Shown here piece after piece: positions 50,733 through 54,153 of a DNA stretch of 54,153 nt. This DNA comes from an uncultured Enterococcus sp. (GTDB lineage: Bacteria > Bacillota > Bacilli > Lactobacillales > Enterococcaceae). Each line of letters begins with the position of its first letter. The stretch's first letter is position 1. The stretch lies in the NCBI RefSeq assembly GCF_913775425.1, contig NZ_CAJYIS010000062.1, positions 1-54,153 on the forward strand, read 5' to 3'. A program made the translations under genes and the position numbers. The notes under the pieces were generated by a model. The model was not told the DNA's origin, searched no databases, and saw only the letters and a program-made list of their open reading frames with translations.

Positions 50733-51491
50733 ATGAAAGTCAGTTTGTTCACGAGTTGTGTAGTAGATGCGCTATTTCCAAATGTTTCAATAGCGATTGT
50801 TGAAGTGTTAGAACGTTTGGGGATTGAAGTTCTCTATCCAGAGTCACAAGTCTGTTGTGGCCAACCAACATTAAATAGTGGATATAAAAAAGAATCACGA
50901 AAAGTATTGATTAATCAACTGAATGCCTTTAAAGATGCAGATTATGTGGTGGGAGCTGCGGGAAGTTGTACTGCTTCGATGCGTGAATATGCAACATTTT
51001 TTAAAGATGATCCAGAATACTATGAAGAAGCAGTTAAATTACATGATAAAACGTATGAATTCACACAATTTTTATATCATGTATTGGGAATGCGGGATTT
51101 AGGAGCGACATTGAATGCCAAAGTGACCTATCACCGTTCTTGTCATATGACTCGTCTACTTGGAGAAAAGGAATCACCATTTGCTTTAATGAACTATGTC
51201 AAAGGATTAGAGTATGTTGAACTACCTCATTTAGAAAATTGTTGTGGTTTTGGTGGAACGTTTTCAGTTAAAGAACCAATCATTTCAAATGCGATGGTCA
51301 CTGAAAAAGTCCAAGATGTACTTGCGACTGAAGCTGAAGTATTGATTAGTGCGGATATGGCTTGCCTAATGAATATCGGTGGAAAGTTAAATCGCGAAGG
51401 GCATCCGATTACGATCATGCACATTGCGGAAGTTTTAAATCATGATGTGGATAGTTCTAGAATCGTACAACCTAAATTGGTTCAAATATAG
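50733..51491 (+). CDS. lutA: L-lactate oxidation iron-sulfur protein LutA
   Basis: Cysteine-rich subunit of the LutABC L-lactate dehydrogenase complex. The 252 residues hold two CCG domains: TSCVVDALFPN...VCCGQPTLNSGY and RSCHMTRLLGE...NCCGFGGTFSVK. I start at ATG 50733 (MKVSLFTSC), about nine bases after GGGAG; an open frame begins at GTG 50715. Followed by lutB after 12 bases. Confidence 0.94.
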   Translation: MKVSLFTSCVVDALFPNVSIAIVEVLERLGIEVLYPESQVCCGQPTLNSGYKKESRKVLINQLNAFKDADYVVGAAGSCTASMREYATFFKDDPEYYEEAVKLHDKTYEFTQFLYHVLGMRDLGATLNAKVTYHRSCHMTRLLGEKESPFALMNYVKGLEYVELPHLENCCGFGGTFSVKEPIISNAMVTEKVQDVLATEAEVLISADMACLMNIGGKLNREGHPITIMHIAEVLNHDVDSSRIVQPKLVQI

Positions 51492-51503
51492 GGGGAAGTT
51501 GAG

Positions 51504-52988
51504 ATGGGATTAAAGACAAGCACAAAAACGTTTGATGAACGTTGTGAGGAAAATATCCAAGATGAACAGATGCAAGCAGCGCTAAAAAAAGCGCAAGATG
51601 CACAGTGGATCAAACGTGAAGCAGCACGTGATCAATTGGGAAATTGGGAAGAATGGCGTGAATTGGGCCAACAAATTCGTCAACATACGCTCGCATATCT
51701 TCCGGATTATTTAGAGCAATTTAGTGATAATGTGGAAAAAAATGGGGGAACTGTTCTTTTTGCGCAAACGGAAGCAGAAGCCCAAGCATATGTGCGCCAA
51801 ATCGTCGAAGAAAAAAATATCCATAATATTGTAAAGTCAAAATCGATGGTCACAACTGAAGTTGGATTAGATCCGATGTTTGAAGCGATGGAAGGCGTCA
51901 ATGTCGTGGAAACAGATTTGGCAGAATTTATTTTACAAATGGATGATTGGGATGAACCGTCTCATATTGTCTTTCCTGCCGTCCATAAAAATCGTCAACA
52001 AGTCAAAATGATTTTTGAAAAACTTGGATATGTAGGTAGCGATGATCCTGAAACATTAGCAAAATTTGCACGAGAAGTGTTACGTGATCGTTTTTTAAAA
52101 GCTGATTTAGGAATTTCAGGATGTAATTTTGCCATCGCAGACAACGGGATGATTAATTTAGTAACGAACGAGGGAAATGCTGACTTGGCTGTCAGTATCC
52201 CAAAAACGCAAATCGTCTTGATGGGAATGGAGCGAATTGTGCCGACGTTGAAAGAGGCAGATGTATTAGATAATCTTCTTTGTCGCAGCGCTGTGGGACA
52301 AAAATTAACAAGTTATGTGACTTTTGCTGGACGTAAAAAGCCTGAAGAAGCAGACGGCCCCGAAGACTTTTATGTGATTATCGTCGACAATGGGCGTTCA
52401 AAAGCTTTAGGAACCCAATTCCAAGAAATGTTGCAGTGTATTCGTTGTGGTGCTTGTTTAAACGTCTGCCCGGTTTATCGCCATATTGGTGGACATGGTT
52501 ATGGTTCAATTTATCCAGGGCCAATGGGTGCTGTTTTATCACCGATTTTAGGTGGTTATGAAGAATTTGGTGAATTGCCTTACGCATCTAGTTTATGTGG
52601 TGCATGTACAGATACTTGTCCAGTGAAAATCCCTTTGCATCAATTGTTGATCGAGCATCGTACGGTCATGACTAATGAGTTGAATATGCAACATGGGGTG
52701 GATGATGCGACAATGAAAATGATTGGCCGAGTGACGGCTTCACCAATCGTATTTAATATGGTGCAAAAAGTCGATCATCTAGGATCAGCTGCACTAGCAA
52801 AGAAAACTGAACCAAGTGTGAAAAATCTATATCAATTTGACGGTTACTTAGCTAAAGCGCCCGCAATGGCTAAAAATTGGACAGACTATCGCGATTTTCC
52901 TCGACCACCAAAAAGCAAAGATAATTTTAGAAAATGGTTCAAGGAGCATCAAGCGCAAAAAGGAGTGGCAACTGATGAACGTCAATGA
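51504..52988 (+). CDS. lutB: L-lactate oxidation iron-sulfur protein LutB
   Basis: 494-residue protein with an N-terminal LUD domain (VKSKSMVTTEVGLD; GISGCNFAIADNGMI) and a C-terminal ferredoxin-like module: two 4Fe-4S motifs CIRCGACLNVCPV near 312-324 and CGACTDTCPVKIP near 367-379. It carries electrons from lactate oxidation towards the respiratory chain. GTTGAG-type site before ATG. It overlaps lutC by 14 bases. Confidence 0.94.
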   Translation: MGLKTSTKTFDERCEENIQDEQMQAALKKAQDAQWIKREAARDQLGNWEEWRELGQQIRQHTLAYLPDYLEQFSDNVEKNGGTVLFAQTEAEAQAYVRQIVEEKNIHNIVKSKSMVTTEVGLDPMFEAMEGVNVVETDLAEFILQMDDWDEPSHIVFPAVHKNRQQVKMIFEKLGYVGSDDPETLAKFAREVLRDRFLKADLGISGCNFAIADNGMINLVTNEGNADLAVSIPKTQIVLMGMERIVPTLKEADVLDNLLCRSAVGQKLTSYVTFAGRKKPEEADGPEDFYVIIVDNGRSKALGTQFQEMLQCIRCGACLNVCPVYRHIGGHGYGSIYPGPMGAVLSPILGGYEEFGELPYASSLCGACTDTCPVKIPLHQLLIEHRTVMTNELNMQHGVDDATMKMIGRVTASPIVFNMVQKVDHLGSAALAKKTEPSVKNLYQFDGYLAKAPAMAKNWTDYRDFPRPPKSKDNFRKWFKEHQAQKGVATDERQ

Positions 52989-53682
52989 TCAAAAAGTGAA
53001 AAAAGAAAATTTTTTAAATCATTTAGCAGAGCGTTTAGACTACACGAGACACTCTGTAAAGCCGCTCATTTATCGTAATGATCTCCCACATGAAACTCTA
53101 GATGACTTGGATCAAGCAGCATTGTTCGATGTTTTTTTAGCACAATGTGAAGCCTTGCATTGTCATGTCGTAGCCACACCAAAACAATATTTAGCTCAGG
53201 CGTTGGCTGATCAAATTGAACGCTATCAGGGTGGGCCGTTACTTTATGCTGATGACCCTCGTTTTAATGATTATGGATTAGCAGAGTTTTTAGTAGATGA
53301 AGTCGCCACAGTTTGGCAAAAAGGAGCGACCCAGCGTGAGATCAATTTAGAACATGCACAAAAAGCGAATATCGGGATCGTTTTTGGAGAATATCTGCTA
53401 GCCGAATCAGGAACGGTAGTTGTCGAGAGCAGTCCAGGACAAGGACGGGCGATCCATTTTTTACCGAAGCATTATATCGCAATGGTGCCTAAGAGTCGTT
53501 TGGTCAGTCGAATGACCCAAGTAACGGATTTATATGCTGAAAAAGTAGCTAAAGGCGAAGCTTTCGGTTCAGCTTTACATTTTATCTCAGGACCTTCGAA
53601 TTCTGGAGATATCGAGATGGTATTAGTAGAAGGAGTTCATGGGCCGCTGAGTGTAACGTATTTAGTAATTGAGGATTGTTAA
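52975..53682 (+). CDS. lutC: L-lactate utilisation protein LutC
   Basis: LUD-domain subunit of LutABC, 235 residues: ANIGIVFGEYLLAESGTVVV, GRAIHFLPKHYIAMVP and the C-terminal ISGPSNSGDIEMVLVEGVHG are family features. ATG lies inside lutB after AAAAGGAG. No convincing terminator follows. The next gene is cydA, 273 bases downstream. Confidence 0.93.
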   Translation: MNVNDQKVKKENFLNHLAERLDYTRHSVKPLIYRNDLPHETLDDLDQAALFDVFLAQCEALHCHVVATPKQYLAQALADQIERYQGGPLLYADDPRFNDYGLAEFLVDEVATVWQKGATQREINLEHAQKANIGIVFGEYLLAESGTVVVESSPGQGRAIHFLPKHYIAMVPKSRLVSRMTQVTDLYAEKVAKGEAFGSALHFISGPSNSGDIEMVLVEGVHGPLSVTYLVIEDC

Positions 53683-53844
53683 TGAACGAAGTATTTGACT
53701 ATATATAGGAAATAATAAATTTTTAATTTATGAGAAATTTATGTGGAAAACGATTTATTTTAAACGAATCGGTTGCAATAATCGAGAATTTCCCTAATAT
53801 TGATAGTGGATAATGCTCGATCCATCTGTTTTTGTTTGGTGTAG

Positions 53845-53870
53845 TTTTTCACAGAGTAGTTCGTGAAAAA
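53845..53870. promoter_or_regulatory. Palindrome upstream of cydA
   Basis: TTTTTCAC (53845-53852) and GTGAAAAA (53863-53870), 10 bp apart. The half-site matches the GTGAAAAA of the lutA upstream repeats. Confidence 0.45.
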
Positions 53871-53892
53871 AACCACTTGTGGAACAAATTCG

Positions 53893-53920
53893 TTGTTTGG
53901 GAGTATCTAGGAATTATATT
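53893..53920 (+). promoter_or_regulatory. Possible cydA promoter
   Basis: TTGTTT (53893-53898), 16-bp spacer, TATATT (53915-53920). Confidence 0.45.
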
Positions 53921-53935
53921 GTACACATCGTACAA
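53919..53935. promoter_or_regulatory. Operator-like palindrome at the cydA start region
   Basis: TTGTACACATCGTACAA: perfect 6-bp arms around a 5-nt centre, overlapping the -10 and expected start site. Confidence 0.55.
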
Positions 53936-53955
53936 AAATGAATTGGAGGAATAGA

Positions 53956-54153
53956 AATGGATATCGTTACATTGGCTCGAATCCAATTTGCCATGACGAC
54001 AATTTTTCACTTTTTCTTTGTACCACTATCTATTGGTACTGTGTTTATTGTTGCAATTATGGAAACACTTTATGTGCGAACAAAAGATGAAACCTATAAA
54101 AAAATGGCAAAATTTTGGGCTCAAATCATGTTGCTTAGTTTCGCAGTCGGAGT
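53956..54153 (+). CDS. cydA: Cytochrome bd oxidase subunit I (5' part, cut by window end)
   Basis: First 66 residues of CydA: MDIVTLARIQFAMTTIFHFF followed by FVPLSIGTVFIVAIMETLYV and KMAKFWAQIMLLSFAVGV. The first transmembrane helices and the His in TTIFHFFFVP, the position of a haem ligand, are visible. It is the quinol-oxidising subunit of the bd terminal oxidase. ATG with TTGGAGGAATAG. The 273-base upstream region carries two palindromes. In enterococci the enzyme needs externally supplied haem. Remaining gene and cydB lie beyond the window. Confidence 0.94.

Noticed and set aside
53875-53896. Rex site at TTGTGGAACAAATTCG
   Set aside because: The second half-site does not match TTCACAA without inserting a base.

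Overview
The window looks like a chromosome segment of a low-GC Gram-positive coccus of the Lactobacillales, most probably Enterococcaceae. This rests on gene content and order (dut-radA-yacL-gltX-cysE-cysS-mrnC-rlmB-rae1-sigH; ispE-adcABC-purR-glmU-prs), AGGAGG-type ribosome binding sites with many GTG/TTG starts, B. subtilis-like Zur boxes, T-boxes and CcpA cre sites. The genus cannot be fixed from sequence alone. No rRNA, tRNA, CRISPR array, transposase or phage gene was seen.

Layout. 1-4105 (minus strand): an ABC-F ATPase cut by the window edge, a small ORF that may be frameshifted, and proB-proA. 4335-12911 (plus): dut-radA-yacL, gltX, a cysteine T-box with cysE-cysS-mrnC-rlmB-rae1. 12954-18521 (minus): an accessory carbohydrate cassette (LacI regulator; TIM-barrel epimerase, 80-aa unknown, GntP/CitM-like permease, PfkB kinase, hexulose-phosphate synthase, phosphohexuloisomerase). 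18689-20137: SigH-like sigma factor, veg, mscL. 20282-28806: two M16 peptidase-like genes, rodZ, pgsA, cinA, recA, rny. 28841-29557: treR without trehalose genes. 29838-37010: ispE, the Zur-controlled zinc importer adcACB, purR, glmU, prs. 37048-38786: uncharacterised membrane and secreted proteins. 39040-41676: a Zur-box operon of zinc-free ribosomal protein paralogues (S14, L32, L33), two unknown proteins and a two-domain zinc lipoprotein (AdcA-ZinT). 41724-44304: RpiR regulator with an RpiA-like/oxidoreductase pair. 44340-46177: methionine T-box, MetE-like protein, Nudix hydrolase. 46221-50492: ogt, SemiSWEET, RpiB-like protein, CDF transporter, PsiE-like protein, S51 peptidase, FMN reductase. 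50733-54153: lutABC and the start of cydA.

How the parts work together. Two units separated by about 6 kb carry a Zur box in the same place relative to the promoter. Together they form a zinc-starvation response: capture (AdcA, AdcA-ZinT), import (AdcCB), and replacement of zinc-binding ribosomal proteins by cysteine-free versions, with a 132-aa and a 38-aa protein of unknown role in the same operon. The hexulose-phosphate cassette has a LacI-type operator pair and a perfect cre overlapping its -35, which points to use as a carbon source rather than formaldehyde detoxification. LutABC (lactate oxidation) lies next to cydA (terminal oxidase), and both upstream regions carry GTGAAAAA-type motifs. 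These three regions are the best candidates for undescribed biology.

Limits: functions come from motifs and family resemblance read by eye. No database search, structure prediction or promoter mapping was run. Promoter, operator and terminator calls are sequence matches only.
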